Positions 32,824-47,200 of a DNA stretch of 64,000 bases are shown here, piece by piece. Numbering within the stretch: position 1 is the first letter of the stretch; each line of letters begins with the position of its first letter. The DNA is from Hydractinia symbiolongicarpus (taxonomy: Eukaryota > Cnidaria > Hydrozoa > Anthoathecata > Hydractiniidae): assembly GCF_029227915.1 (NCBI RefSeq), contig NC_079884.1, positions 27,778,001 to 27,842,000 on the forward strand, written 5' to 3'. The notes beneath the pieces were generated by a model. That model was not told the DNA's origin. It ran no database searches and worked only from the letters and a program-made list of their open reading frames with translations. The position numbers were made by a program, and so were the translations under genes.

Positions 32824-35800
32824 CGTCACACATTCGTACCAACATGTATTTCGTGATTTTTTTTCGATATTACTAAGTTGTATCGTTTCAACAGTGAAAC
32901 GATTGACTGTGGGACCTAATTGAACTGATTTTGGACTTTGACCTTGTAAATGTGATAAATGAGCCAATTGGTCTCCAAGAAATAACTTTCTTCTTAATTT
33001 GACGTGAGTGCTGGAATTCAGCGATTACATTAGGCTCTGTCGTAGCGCTTTATTAAAAACTTAGATAAATTAGTCTTTTCTTACTGTTTGACCAATCCTG
33101 GCCGTTAGCACGCGCTGAATATATAGGAACAGTTTCAAAGACTACATTTCATTGACTTTCTAGCGGTATAAATCCGTTTGAGTTACAACAGTTGCGTCAC
33201 ATATTCGTACCAACATGTATTTAGCGATAGTGTTCGGATATTACTAGTTTGCATCGATTTTAACAGTGAAACGATTGACTGTGGGACTTAATTGAACTGA
33301 TTTTGGACTTTGACCTTATAAATGTGATAAATGAGTCATTTTGACTACAAGAAATAACATTCTTCTTAATTTGACATGATTCCTGGAACTCAGCGATTAC
33401 ACTGGGCGCTGTGGTAACGCTTTATTTAAAAATTAAGATAAATAAGTCATTTTTTACTGTGGGACCAATCCTAGCCGTTATCGCGAGCTGAAGAAGTAGA
33501 GACAGTTTCAAAAACTACATTTCATTGATTTTTAAACGGGGTCAATCCGTTTGAGTTACAACGGTTGCGTCACATATTCGTACCAACATGTATTTCGTGA
33601 TTTTCTTCCGATATTACTAAGTTGCATCGCTTTTAACATGGAAACGATTGACTGTGGGACTTAAGTGAACTGATTTTGGACCTTGACCTTATAAATGTTA
33701 TAAGTGAGAAAATTGGACTCCAAGAAATAACATTCTTCTTAATTTGACATGATTGCTGGAACTCAGCGATTACACTGGGCGCTGTGGTAACGCTTTATTT
33801 AAAAATTAAGATAAATAAGTCATTTTATACTGTGGGACCAATCCTAGCCGTTATCGCGCGCTGAAGAAGTAGAGACAGTTTCAAAAACTACATTTCATTG
33901 ATTTTCTAACGGGGTCAATCCGTTTGAGTTACAAGGGTTGCGTCACATATTCGTACCAAGATGTATTTAGTGATTTTCTTCCGATATTACTAAGTTGCAT
34001 CGCTTTTAACAGTGAAACGACTGACTGTGGGACTTAATTGAACTGATTTTGGCCTTTGACCTTATAAATGTGATAAATGAGTCACTTGACTACAAGAGAT
34101 AACATTCTTCTTAATTTGACATGATTGCTGGAACTCAGCGATTACACTGGGCGCTGTGGTAACGCTTTATTTAAAAATTAAGATAAGTAAGTCATTTTTT
34201 ACTGTGGGACCAATCCTAGCCGTTAGCGCGCGCTGTAGACATAGAGACAGTTTGAAAAACTCCATTTCATTGACTTTCTAACGGTTTCGATCCGTTTGAG
34301 TTACAACGGTTGCGTCACACATTCGTACGAACATGTATTTAGTGATTTTTTTCGGACATTCCTAAGTTGTATCGCTTTGAACAGTGAAACGATTGACTGT
34401 AAGACTTAATTGAACTGATTTTGGACTTTGACCTTATAAATGTGATAAATGAGTCATTTTGACTACAAGAAATAACATTCTTTATAATTTGACATGATTG
34501 TGGGAACTCAGCGGTTGCACAGGACCCTGCGGTAGCGATACAATTAAAAATTTAGATAAATAAGTCATTTTTACTTTGGGACCAATCCTAGCCGTTAGCG
34601 CGCGCTGAAGATATAGAGACAGTTTCAAAAACTCCATTTCATTGACTTTCTAACGGTATCAATGCGCTTCAGTTACAACAGTTGCGTCACATATTCGTAC
34701 CAGCATGTATTTAGCGATATTTATCTCATATTACTAGGTTGCATCGCTTTTACCAGTGAAACGATTCACTGTGGGACTTAATTAAACTGATTTTGGACTG
34801 TGACCTTGTAAATGTGATAAATGAGACATTTTGACTACAAGAAGTAACATGCTTCTTAATTTGACATGATTGCTGGAACTCAGTGATTACAATGGTCGCT
34901 GTGGTAGCGCTTTGTATAAAAATTAAGATAAATAAGTCATTTTTTACTGTGGGACCAATCCTAGCCGTTATCGCGCGCTGAAGAAATAGAGACAGTTTCA
35001 AAAACTACATTTCATGCACTTTCTAACGGTGTCAATCCGTTTGTGGTACAACGGTTGCGTCGTATATTCGAACCAGCATGTATTTAGTGATTTTCTTCCG
35101 ATATTACTAAGTTGCATCGCTTTTAACAGTGAAACGATTGACTGTGGGACTTAATTGAACTGATTTTGGACTTTGACCTTATAAATGTTATAAGTGAGAC
35201 AATTGGACTCCAAGAAATAACATTCTTCTTAATTTGACATGATTGTGGGAACTTAGCTGTTCCACAGGACCCTGTGGTAGCGATTCATTTAAAAATTTAG
35301 ATAAATAAGTCATTTTTACTGTGGGACCAGTCCTAGCTGTTAGCGCGCGCTGAAGATATAGAGACAGTTTCAAAAACTCCATTTCATTGACTTTCTAACG
35401 GTGTCAATCCGTTTGAGTTACAACGGTTGCGTCACACATTCGTACGAACATGTATTTAGTAATTTTTTTCGGTTATTCCTAAGTTGTATCGCTTTGAACA
35501 GTGAAACGATTGACTGTGGGACTTAATTGAACTGATTTTGGACTTTGACCTTATAAATGTGATAAATGAGTCATTTTGACTACAAGAAATAACATTCTTC
35601 TTAATTTGACATGATTCCTGGAACTCAGCGATTACACTGGGCGCTGTGGTAACGCTTTATTTAAAAATTAAGATAAATAAGTCATTTTATACTGTGGGAC
35701 CAATCCTAGCCGTTACGCGCGCTGTAGACATAGAGACAGTTTCAAAAAATCCATTTCATTGACTTTCTAAAGGTGTCAATCCGTTTGAGTTACAACGGTT

Positions 35801-38800
35801 GCGTCACACATTCGTACGAACATGTATTTAGTGATTTTTTTCGGATATTCCTAAGTTGTATCGCTTTGAACAGTGAAACGATTGACTGTGGGACTTAATT
35901 GAACTGATTTTGGACTTTGACCTTATAAATGTGATAAATGAGTCATTTTGACTACAAGAAATAACATTCTTCTTAATTTGACATAATTGTTGGAACTCAG
36001 CGATTACACTGGGCGCTGTGGTAACGCTTTATTTAAAAATTAAGATAAGTAAGTCATTTTTTACTGTGGGACCAATCCTAGCCCTTATCGCGAGCTGAAG
36101 AAGTAGAGACAGTTTCAAAAATTACATTTCATTGATTTTCAAAGGGGGTCAATCCGTTTGAGTTACAACGGTTGCGTCACATATTCGTACCAGCATGTAT
36201 TTAGTAATTTTATTCCGATATTACTAAATTGCATCGCTTTTAACAGTGAAACGATTGACTGTGGGACTTAATTGAACTGATTTTGGACTTTGACCTTATA
36301 AATGTTATAAGTGAGACAATTGGACTCCAAGAAATAACATTCTTCTTAATTTGACATGATTGTGGGAACTTAGCTGTTGCACAGGACCCTGTGGTAGTGA
36401 TTCATTTAAAAATTTCGATAAATAAGTCATTTTTACTGTGGGACCAGTCCTAGCCGTTAGCGCGCGCTGAAGATGTAGAGACAGTTTCAAAAACTCCATT
36501 TCATTGACTTTCTAACGGTGTCAATCCGTTTGAGTTACAAGGGTTGCGTCACACATTCGTACCAACATGTACTTAGTGATTATTTTCGGCTATTCCTTAG
36601 TTGTATTGCTTTCAACAGTGAAACGATTGACTGTAGAACTTAATTGAACTGATTTTGGCCTTTGACCTTATAAATGTGATAAATGAGTCATTTTGACTAC
36701 AAGAGATAACATTCTTCTTAATTTGACATGATTGCTGGAACTCAGCGATTACACTGGGCGCTGTGGTAACGCTTTATTTAAAAATTAAGATAAGTAAGTC
36801 ATTTTTTACTTTGGGACCAATCCTAGCCGTTAGCGCGCGCTGAAGATATAGAGACAATTTCAAAAACTCCATTTCATTGACTTTCTAACGGTTTCAATCC
36901 GTTTGAGTTACAACGGTTGCGTCACACATTCGTACGAACATGTATTTAGTGATTCTTTTCGGACATTCCTAAGTTGTATCGCTTTGAACAGTGAAACGAT
37001 TGACTGTAAGACTTAATTGAACTGATTTAGGACTTTGACATTATAAATGAGATAAATGAGTCATTTTGACTACAAGAAATAACATTCTTCTTAATTTGAC
37101 ATGATTGTGGGAACTCAGCGGTTGCACAGGACCCTGTGGTAGCGATTCAATTAAAAATTTAGATAAATAAATCATCTTTTACTGTGGGACCAATCCTAGT
37201 CGTTAGTTCGCGCTGAAGAAATACAGACAGTTGCAAAAACTACATTTCATTGACTTTCTAACGGTTTCAATCCGTTTGAGTTACAACGGTTGCGTCACGC
37301 ATTCGTACGAACATGTATTTATTGATTTTTTTCGGACATTCCTAAGTTGTATCGCTTTGAACAGTGAAGCGATTGACTGTGGGAATTAATTCAACTGATT
37401 TTGGACTGTGACCTTATAAATGTGATAAATGAGCCGATTGGTATCCAAGGAATAACATTCTTCTTTATTTGACATGATCGATTCTTTATTTAAAAATTAA
37501 AATAAGTAAGTCATTTTTTACTGTGGGACCAATCCTAGCCGTTAGCGCGCGCTGAAGATATAGAGACAGTTTCAAAATCTCCATTTCATTGTCTTTCTAA
37601 CGGTCTAAATCCGTTTGAGTTACAACGGTTGCATCAAACATTCGTACCAACGTGTATTTAGTGATTTTTTTCCGATATTACTAAGTTGTATCGCTTTCAA
37701 CAGTGCAACGATTGACTGTGGGACTTAATTGAATTGATTTTGGACTTTGACAATATAAATGTTATAAAGGAGACATTTTGACTACAAGAAGTACCATTCT
37801 TCTTAATTTGAAATGATTGCTGGAACTCAGTGATTACACTGGGCGCTGTGGTAGCGCTTTATTTAAAAATTAAGTTAAGTAAGTCATTTTTTACTGTGGG
37901 ACCAATCCTAGCCGTTTTCGCGCGCTGAAGAAATAGAGACAGTTTCAAAAACTACATTTCATTGACTTTTTAACGGTGTCATACCGTTTGAGTTACAACG
38001 GTTGCGTCACATATTCGTACCAACATGTATTTAGTGATTTTCTTCTGATATTACTAAGTTGTATTGCTTTTAACATTGAAACGATTGACTGTGGGAATTA
38101 ATTGAGCTGTCTTTGGACTGTGACCTTTTTAATGTGATAAATGAGCCAATTGATCTCCAAGGAATAACATTCTTCTTAATTTGACATGATTGCTGGAATT
38201 CAGCGATTACATTAGGCTATGTCGTAGCGCTTTATTTAAAAACTTAGATAAATCAGTCGCGCAGAATATATAGGAACAGTTTCAAAGACTACATTTCATT
38301 GTCTTTTTAGCGGTATAATTCCGTTTGAGTTACAACGGTTGCGTCACATATTCGTACCAACATGTATTTAGCGATAGGATTCGGATATTACTAGGTTGCA
38401 TCGTTTTTAACAGTGAAACGTTTGACTGGGGGATTTAATTGAACTGCTCTTAAACTTTGACCTTATAAAGGTGATAAATGAGCCAGTTTGACTACAATAA
38501 ATAACAGTCTTCTTAATTTGACATGATTGCTGGAACTCAGCGAATACACTGGTCGCTGTAGTAGCGTTTTGTTAAAAAAATTAAGATAAATAAGTCATTC
38601 TTTACTGTGGGACCAATCCTAGCCGTTATCGCGCGCTGAAGAAATAGAGACGGTTTCAAAAACTACATTTCATTGACTTTCTAACGGCGTCAATCCGTTT
38701 GAGTTACAACGGTTGCGTCACATATTTGTACCAACATGTATTTAGTGATTTTTTTCCAATATTACTAAGTTGTATTGCTTTTAACAGTGAAACGATTGAC

Positions 38801-39800
38801 TGTGGGAATTAATTGAGCTGATTCTGGACTGTGACTTTATAAATGTCATAAATGAGACAATTGGTATCCAAGTTATAACTTTCTTCTTAATTTGACGTGA
38901 GTGCTGGAATTCAGCGATTACATTAGGCTCTGTCGTAGCGATTTATTTAAAAACTTAGATAAATAAGTCTTTTCTTACTGTGGAACCAATCCTGGCCGTT
39001 AGCACGCGCTGAATAAATAGGAACAGTTTCAAAGACTACATTTCATTGAGATTCTAGCGGTATAAATCCGTTTGAGTTACAACGGTTGCGTCACATATTC
39101 GTACCAACATGTATTTAGCGATAGTATTCGGATATTGCTAGGTTGCATCGCTTTTAACAGTGAAACGTTTGACTGTGGGACTTAATTTAACTGATTTTGG
39201 ACTTTGACATTATAAATGTGATAAATGAGCCAATTTGACTACAAGAAATAACAGTCTTCTTAATTTGACATCATTGCTGGAACTCAGCGATTACACTGGG
39301 CGCTGTGGTAGCGCTTTGTTAAAAAAATTAAGATAAATAAGTCATTCTTTACTGTGGGACCAATCCTAGCCGTTAGTTCGCGCTGAAGAAATAGAGACAG
39401 TTGCAAAAACTGCATTTCATTGACTTTCTAACGGTGTCAATCCGTTTAAGTTACAAGGGTTGCGTCACATATTCGTACCAACATGTATTTAGTGATTTTT
39501 TCCAATATTTCTAAGTTGTATTGCTTTTAACAGTGAAACGATTGACTGTAGGACTTAATTGAACTGATTTTGGCCTTTGACCTTATAAATGTGATAAATG
39601 AGTCATTTTGACTACAAGAGATAACATTCTTCTTAATTTGACATGATTGCTGGAACTCAGCGATTACACTGGGCGCTGTGGTAACGCTTTATTTAAAAAT
39701 TAAGATAAGTAAGTCATTTTTTACTTTGGGACCAATCCTAGCCGTTAGCGCGCGCTGAAGATATAGAGACAATTTCAAAAACTCCATTTCATTGACTTTC
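31767..39800. repeat. Satellite block B (second copy, without expansion)
   Basis: Matches 7890 to about 15920 at an offset of 23876 through many diagnostic variants: 34750 with 10874, 35188 with 11312, 36305 with 12429, and ttcgcgcgc at 37917 with 14041. From about 39800 to 40430 it matches 21070-21700 at an offset of 18726. The left arm therefore has about 5150 bp more here: one 4032-bp unit plus about three monomers. Its beginning overlaps copy 2 of the 1604-bp duplication. Confidence 0.8.
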
Positions 39801-40510
39801 TAACGGTTTCAATCCGTTTGAGTTACAACGGTTGCGTCACACATTCGTACGAACATGTATTTAGTGATTCTTTTCGGACATTCCTAAGTTTTATCGCTTT
39901 GAACAGTGAAACGATTGACTGTAAGACTTAATTGAACTGATTTTGGACTTTGACATTATAAATGTGATAAATGAGTCATTTTGACTACAAGAAATAACAT
40001 TCTTCTTAATTTGACATGATTGTGGGAACTCAGCGGTTGCACAGGACCCTGTGGTAGCGATTCAATTAAAAATTTAGATAAATAAGTCATTTTTACTTTG
40101 GGACCAATCCTAGCCGTTAGCGCGCGCTGTAGACATAGAGACAGTTTCAAAAACTCCATTTCATTGACTTTCTAACGGTTTCAATCCGTTTGAGTTACAA
40201 CGGTTGCGTCACGCATTCGTACGAACATGTATTTAGTGATTTTTTTCGGACATTCCTAAGTTGTATCGCTTTGAACAGTGAAGCGATTGACTGTGGGAAT
40301 TAATTGAACTGATTTTGGACTGTGACCTTATAAATGTGATAAATGAGCCGATTGGTATCCAAGGAATAACATTCTTCTTTATTTGACATGATCGATTCTT
40401 TATTTAAAAATTAAAATAAGTAAGTCATTTTTTACTGTGGGACCAATCCTAGCCGTTAGCGCGCGCTGAAGATATAGAGACAGTTTCAAAATCTCCATTT
40501 CATTGTCTTT

Positions 40511-40883
40511 CTAACGGTCTAAATCCGTTTGAGATACAACGGTTGCATCAAACATTCGTACCAACGTGTATTTAGTGATTTTTTTTCCGATATTACTAAG
40601 TTGTATCGCTTTCAACAGTGCAACGATTGACTGTGGGACTTAATTGAATTGATTTTGGACTTTGACAATATAAATGTTATAAAGGAGACATTTTGACTAC
40701 AAGAAGTAACATTCTTCTTAATTTGAAATGATTGCTGGAACTCAGTGATTACACTGGGTGCTGTGGTAGCGCTTCATTTAAAAAGTTAGATAAATAAGTC
40801 ATTTCTACTGTGGGACCAATCCTAGCCGTTAGCGCGCGCTGAAGATATACAGACAGTTTCAAAATCTTCATTTCATTGACTTT
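40511..40883. repeat. 373-bp single-monomer tandem duplication, copy 1
   Basis: The rare variant gtttgagatacaacgg (gagatac instead of gagttac) occurs in this monomer and again exactly 373 bp downstream. The two share the same flanking variants (ggtctaaatccg, catcaaacattcg, accaacgtg). The equivalent left-arm position near 21790 has this monomer only once. Confidence 0.8.
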
Positions 40884-41256
40884 CTAACGGTCTAAATCCG
40901 TTTGAGATACAACGGTTGCATCAAACATTCGTACCAACGTGTATTTAGTGATTTTTTTCCGATATTACTAAGTTGTATCGCTTTCAACAGTGCAACGATT
41001 GACTGTGGGACTTAATTGAATTGATTTTGGACTTTGACAATATAAATGTTATAAAGGAGACATTTTGACTACAAGAAGTAACATTCTTCTTAATTTGAAA
41101 TGATTGCTGGAACTCAGTGATTACACTGGGTGCTGTGGTAGCGCTTCATTTAAAAAGTTAGATAAATAAGTCATTTCTACTGTGGGACCAATCCTAGCCG
41201 TTAGCGCGCGCTGAAGATATACAGACAGTTTCAAAATCTTCATTTCATTGACTTTC
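40884..41256. repeat. 373-bp single-monomer tandem duplication, copy 2
   Basis: Second copy of the monomer with gagatac. Both copies lead into the variant aaaatcttcatttc, which is otherwise ctccatttc in the left arm. This shows the duplicated unit was copied whole. Confidence 0.8.
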
Positions 41257-44200
41257 TAACGATGTCAATACGTTTGAGTTACAACGGTTGCATCACACAT
41301 TCGTACCAACATGTATTTATTGATGTTTTTCCGATATTACTAAGTTGAATCGCTTTCAACAGTGCAACGATTGACTGTGGGAATTAATTGCACTGATGTT
41401 GGACTTTGACCTTATAAATGTTATAAAGGAGACATTTTGACTACAAGAAGTAACATTCTTCTTAATTTGACAGGATTGCTGGAACTCAGTGATTACACTG
41501 GGCGCTGTGGTAGCGCTTTATTTAAAAATTAAGTTAAGTAAGTCATTTTTTACTGTGGGACCAATCCTAGCCGTTTTCGCGCGCTGAAGAAATAGAGACA
41601 GTTTCAAAAACTACATTTCATTGACTTTTTAACGGTGTCATACCGTTTGAGTTACAACGGTTGCGTCACATATTCGTACCAACATGTATTTAGTGATTTT
41701 CTTCCGATATTACTAAGTTGTATTGCTTTTAACATTGAAACGATTGACTGTGGGAATTAATTGAGCTGTCTTTGGACTGTGACCTTTTTAATGTGATAAA
41801 TGAGCCAATTGATCTCCAAGGAATAACATTCTTCTTAATTTGACATGATTGCTGGAATTCAGCGATTACATTAGGCTATGTCGTAGCGCTTTATTTAAAA
41901 ACTTAGATAAATCAGTCGCGCAGAATATATAGGAACAGTTTCAAAGACTACATTTCATTAACTTTTTAGCGGTATAATTCCGTTTGAGTTACAACGATTG
42001 CGTCACATATTCGTACCAACATGTATTTAGCGATAGTATTCGGATATTACTAGGTTGCATCGCTTTTAACAGTGAAACGTTTGACTGGGGGATTTAATTG
42101 AACTGCTCTTGGACTTTGACCTTATAAAGGTGATAAATGAGCCAGTTTGACTACAAGAACTAACAGTCTTCTTAATTTGACATCATTGCTGGAACTCAGC
42201 GATTACACTGGGAGCTATGCTAGCGCTTTGTTAAAAAAATTAAGATAAATAAGTCATTCTTTACTGTGGGACCAATCCTAGCCGTTAGTTCGCGCTGAAG
42301 AAATAGAGACAGTTGCAAAAACTGCATTTGATTGACTTTCTAACGGTGTCAATCCGTCTGGGTTACAACGGTTGCGTCACATATTCGTACCAACATGTAT
42401 TTAGAGATTTTTTCCAATATTACTAAATTGTATTGCTTTGAACAGTGAAACGATTGACTGTGGGAATAAATTGAACTGATTCTGGACTGTGACTTTATAA
42501 ATGTCATAAATGAGACAATTGGTATCCAAGGAATAACTTCCTTCTTAATTTGACGTGAGTGCTGGAATTCAGCGATTACATTAGGCTCTGTCGTAGCGAT
42601 TTATTTAAAAACTTAGATAAATAAGTCTTTTCTTACTGTGGAACCAATCCTGGCCGTTAGCACGCACTGAATAAATAGAAACAGTTTCAAAGACTACATT
42701 TCATTGAGATTCTAGCGGTATAAATCCGTTTGAGTTACAACGGTTGCGTCACATATTCGTACCAACATGTATTTAGCGATAGTATTCGGATATTACTAGG
42801 TTGCATCGCTTTTAACAGTGAAACGTTTGACTGTGGGACTTAATTTAACTGATTTTGGACTTTGACATTATAAATGTGATAAATGAGCCAATTTGACTAC
42901 AAGAAATAACAGTCTTCTTAATTTGACATCATTGCTGGAACTCAGCGATTACACTGGGCGCTGTGGTAGCGCTTTGTTAAAAAAGTTAAGATAAATAAGT
43001 CATTCTTTACTGTGGGACCAATCCTAGCCGTTAGTTCGCGCTGAAGAAATAGAGACAGTTGCAAAAACTGCATTTCATTGACTTTCTAACGGTGTCAATC
43101 CGTTTAAGTTACAAGGGTTGCGTCACATATTCGTACCAACATGTATTTAGTGATTTTTTCCAATATTTCTAAGTTGTATTGCTTTTAACAGTGAAACGAT
43201 TGACTGTGGGAATTAATTGAACTGATTTTGGACTGTGACCTTTTAACTGTGATAAATGAGCCAATTGGTCTCCAAGGAATAACATTCTTCTTAATTTGAC
43301 ATGATTGCTGGAATTCAGCGATTACATTAGGCTATGTCGTAGCGCTTTATTTACAAACTTAGATAAATAAGTCGCGCAGAAAAAATAGGAACTGTTTCAA
43401 AGACTACATTTCATTGACTTTTTAGCGGCATAAATCCGTTTGAGTTACAACGGTTGCGTCACATACTCGTACCAACATGTATTTAGCGATAGTATTCGGA
43501 TATTACTAGGTTGCATCGTTTTTAACAGTGAAACGTTTGACTGGGGGATTTAATTGAACTGCTCTTGGACGTTGACCTTATAAAGGTGATAAATGAGCCA
43601 GTTTGACTACCAGAAATAACAGTCTTCTTAATTTGACATGATTGCTGGAACTAAGTGATTACACTGGGCGCTGTGGTAGCGTTTTCTTTAAAAATTAAGT
43701 TAAGTAAGCCATTTTTTACTGTGGGACCAATCCTAACCGTTATCGCGCGCTGAAGAAATAGAGACAGTATTAAAAACTACATTTCATTGACTTTCTAGCG
43801 GTGTCAATCCGTTTGAGTTACAACGGTTGCGTCACATATTCGTACCAACATGTATTTTGTGATTTTCTTCCGATATTACTAAGTTGTATTGCTTTTAACA
43901 GTGAAACAATTGACTGTGGGAATTAATTGAACTGATTTTGGACTGTGACCTCATAAATGTGATAAATGAGCCAATTGGTCTCCAATGAATAACATTCTTC
44001 TTAATTTGACATGATTGCTGGAATTCAGCGATTACATTAGGCTATGTCGTAGCGCTTTATTTAAAAACTTAGATAAATAAGTCGCGCAGAATAAATAGGA
44101 ACTGTTTCAAAGACTACATTTCATTGACTTTTTAGCGGCATAAATCGGTTTGAGTTACAACGGTTGCGTCACATACTCGTACCAACATGTATTTAGCGAT

Positions 44201-47200
44201 AGTATTCGGATATTACTAGGTTGCATCGCTTTTGACAGTGAAACGTTTGACTGGGGGATTTAATTGAACTGAGTTACAACGGTTGCGTCACATATTCGTC
44301 CCCACATGTATTTAGCGATATTTTTCTGATATTACTAGGTTGCCTCGCTTTTAACAGTGAAAAGATTGACTGTGGGACTTAATTGAACTAACTTTGGACT
44401 GTGACCTGATAAATGTGATAAATGAGCCAGTTTGACTACAAGAAATAACATTCTTCTTAATTTGACATGATTGCTGGAACTAAGTGATTACACTGGGCGC
44501 TGTGGTAGCGTTTTATTTAAAAATTAAGTTAAGTAAGTCATTTTTTAATGTGGGACCAATCCTAGCCGTTATCGCGCGCTGAAGAAATAGAGACAGTATC
44601 AAAAACTACATTTCATTGACTTTCTAACGGTGTCAATCCGTTTGAGTTACAACGGTTGCGTCACATATTCGTACCAACAGAATATATAGCGCAGAATATA
44701 TAGGAACAGTTTCAAAGACTACATTTCATTGTCTTTTTAGCGGTATAATTCCGTTTGAGTTACAACGGTTGCGTCACATGTTCGTACCAACATGTATTTA
44801 GCGATAGTATTCGGATATTACTAGGTTGCATCGTTTTTAACAGTGAAACGTTTGACTGGGGGATTTAATTGAACTGCTCTTAAACTTTGACCTTATAAAG
44901 GTGATAAATGAGCCAGTTTGACTACAATAAATAACAGTCTTCTTAATTTGACATGATTGCTGGAACTCAGCGATTACACTGGTCGCTGTAGTAGCGTTTT
45001 GTTAAAAAAATTAAGATAAATAAGTCATTCTTTACTGTGGGACCAATCCTAGCCGTTATCGCGCGCTGAAGAAATAGAGACTGTTTCAAAAACTACATTT
45101 CATTGACTTTCTAACGGCGTCAATCCGTTTGAGTTACAACGGTTGCGTCACATATTCGTACCAACATGTATTTAGTGATTTTTTCCAATATTACTAAGTT
45201 GTATTGCTTTTAACAGTGAAACGATTGACTGTGGGAATTAATTGAGCTGATTCTGGACTGTGACTTTATAAATGTCATAAATGAGCCAATTGGTCTCCAA
45301 GGAATAACTTTCTTCTTAATTTGACGTGAGTGCTGGAATTCAGCGATTACATTAGTCTCTGTGGTAGCGCTTTATTAAAAAATTATATAAATAAGTCTTT
45401 TCTTACTGTGGGACCAATCCTGGCCGTTATCGTGCGCTGAAGAAATAGAGACAGTATCAAAAACTACATTTCATGGACTTTCTAACGGTGTCAATCCGTT
45501 TGAGTTACAACGGTTGCGTCACATATTCGTACCAACATGTATTTAGTGATTTTCTTCCGATATTACTAAGTTGTATTGCTTTTAACAGTGAAACGATTGA
45601 CTGTGGGAATTAATTGAACTAATTTTGGTCTGTGACTATTTAACTGTGATAAATGAGCCAATTGGTCTCCAAGGAATAACATTCTTCTTAATTTGACATG
45701 ATTGCTGGAATTCAGCGATTACATTAGGCTATGTCGTAGCGCTTTATTTACAAACTTAGATAAATAAGTCGCGCAGAATTAATAGGAACTGTTTCAAAGA
45801 CTACATTTCATTGACTTTTTAGCGGCATAAATCCGTTTGAGTTACAACGGTTGCGTCACATACTCGTACCAACATGTATTTAGCGATAGTATTCGGATAT
45901 TACTAGGTTGCATCGCTTTTAACAGTGAAACGTTTGACTGGGGGGTTTAATTGAACTGCTCTTGGACTTTGACCTTATAAAGGTGATAAATGAGCCAGTT
46001 TTACTACAAGAAATAACAGTCTTCTTAATTTGACATGATTGCTGGAACTAAGTGATTACACTGGGCGCTGTGGTAGCGTTTTATTTAAAAATTAAGTTAA
46101 GTAAGTCATTTTTTACTGTGGGACCAATCCTAGCCGTTATCGCGCGCTGAAGAAATAGAGACAGTATCAAAAACTACATTTCATTGACTTTCTAACGGTG
46201 TCAATCCGTTTGAGTTACAACGGTTGCGTCACATATTCGTACCAACATGTATTTAGTGATTTTCTTCCGATATTACTAAGTTGTATTGCTTTTAACAGTG
46301 AAACGATTGACTGTGGGAATTAATTGAACTGATTTTGGACTGTGACCTCATAAATGTGATAAATGAGCCAATTGGTCTCCAAGGAATAACATTCTTCTTA
46401 ATTTGACATGATTGCTGGAATTCAGCGATTACATTAGGCTATGGCGTAGCGATTTATTTAAAAACTTAGATAAATAAGTCTTTTCTTACTGTGGAACCAA
46501 TCCTGGCCGTTAGTACGCGCTGAATAAATAGGAACAGTTTCAAAGACTACATTTCATTGACATTCTAGCGGTATAAATCCGTTTGAGTTACAACAGTTGC
46601 GTCACATATTCGTACCAACATGTATTTAGGGATAGTATTCGGATATTACCAGTTTGCATCGATTTTAACATTGAAACGTTTGACTGTGGGACATAATTGA
46701 ACTGATTTTGGACTTTGACCTTTTAAATGTGATAAATGAGTCAGTTTGACTACAAGAAATAACATTCTTCTTAATTTGACATGATTGCTGGAACTCAGCG
46801 ATTACACTGGGCGCTGTGGTAGAGCTTTGTTAAAATAATTAAGATAAATAAGTCTTTCGTTACTGTGGGACCAATCCTAGCCGTTAGTTCGCGCTGAAAA
46901 AAGAGAGACAGTCTCAAAAACTACATTTCACTGACTTTCTAACGCTGTCAATCCGTTTGAGTTACAACGGTTGTGTCACATATTCGTACCAACATGTATT
47001 TAGTGATTTTTTCCAATATTACTAAGTTGTATTGCTTTCAACAGTGAAACGATTGACTGTGGGAATTAATTGAACTGATTCTGGACTGTGACTTTATGAA
47101 TGTGATAAATGAGCCAATTGGTCTCCAAGGAATAACTTTCTTCCTAATTTGACGTGACAGCTGGAATTCAGCGATTACATTAGGCTCTGTTGTAGCGCTT

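Noticed and set aside
8323-40159. Repeated 64-83-codon minus-strand open frames in the satellite (for example 8323-8526, 11312-11506, 36305-36499), similar to each other in sequence
   Set aside because: They are the same stretch of the tandem repeat seen in monomers that happen to have ctccat instead of ctacat, which creates an ATG. They occur in only some monomers and have no separate start context or domain. Their similarity is explained by the DNA repeat.
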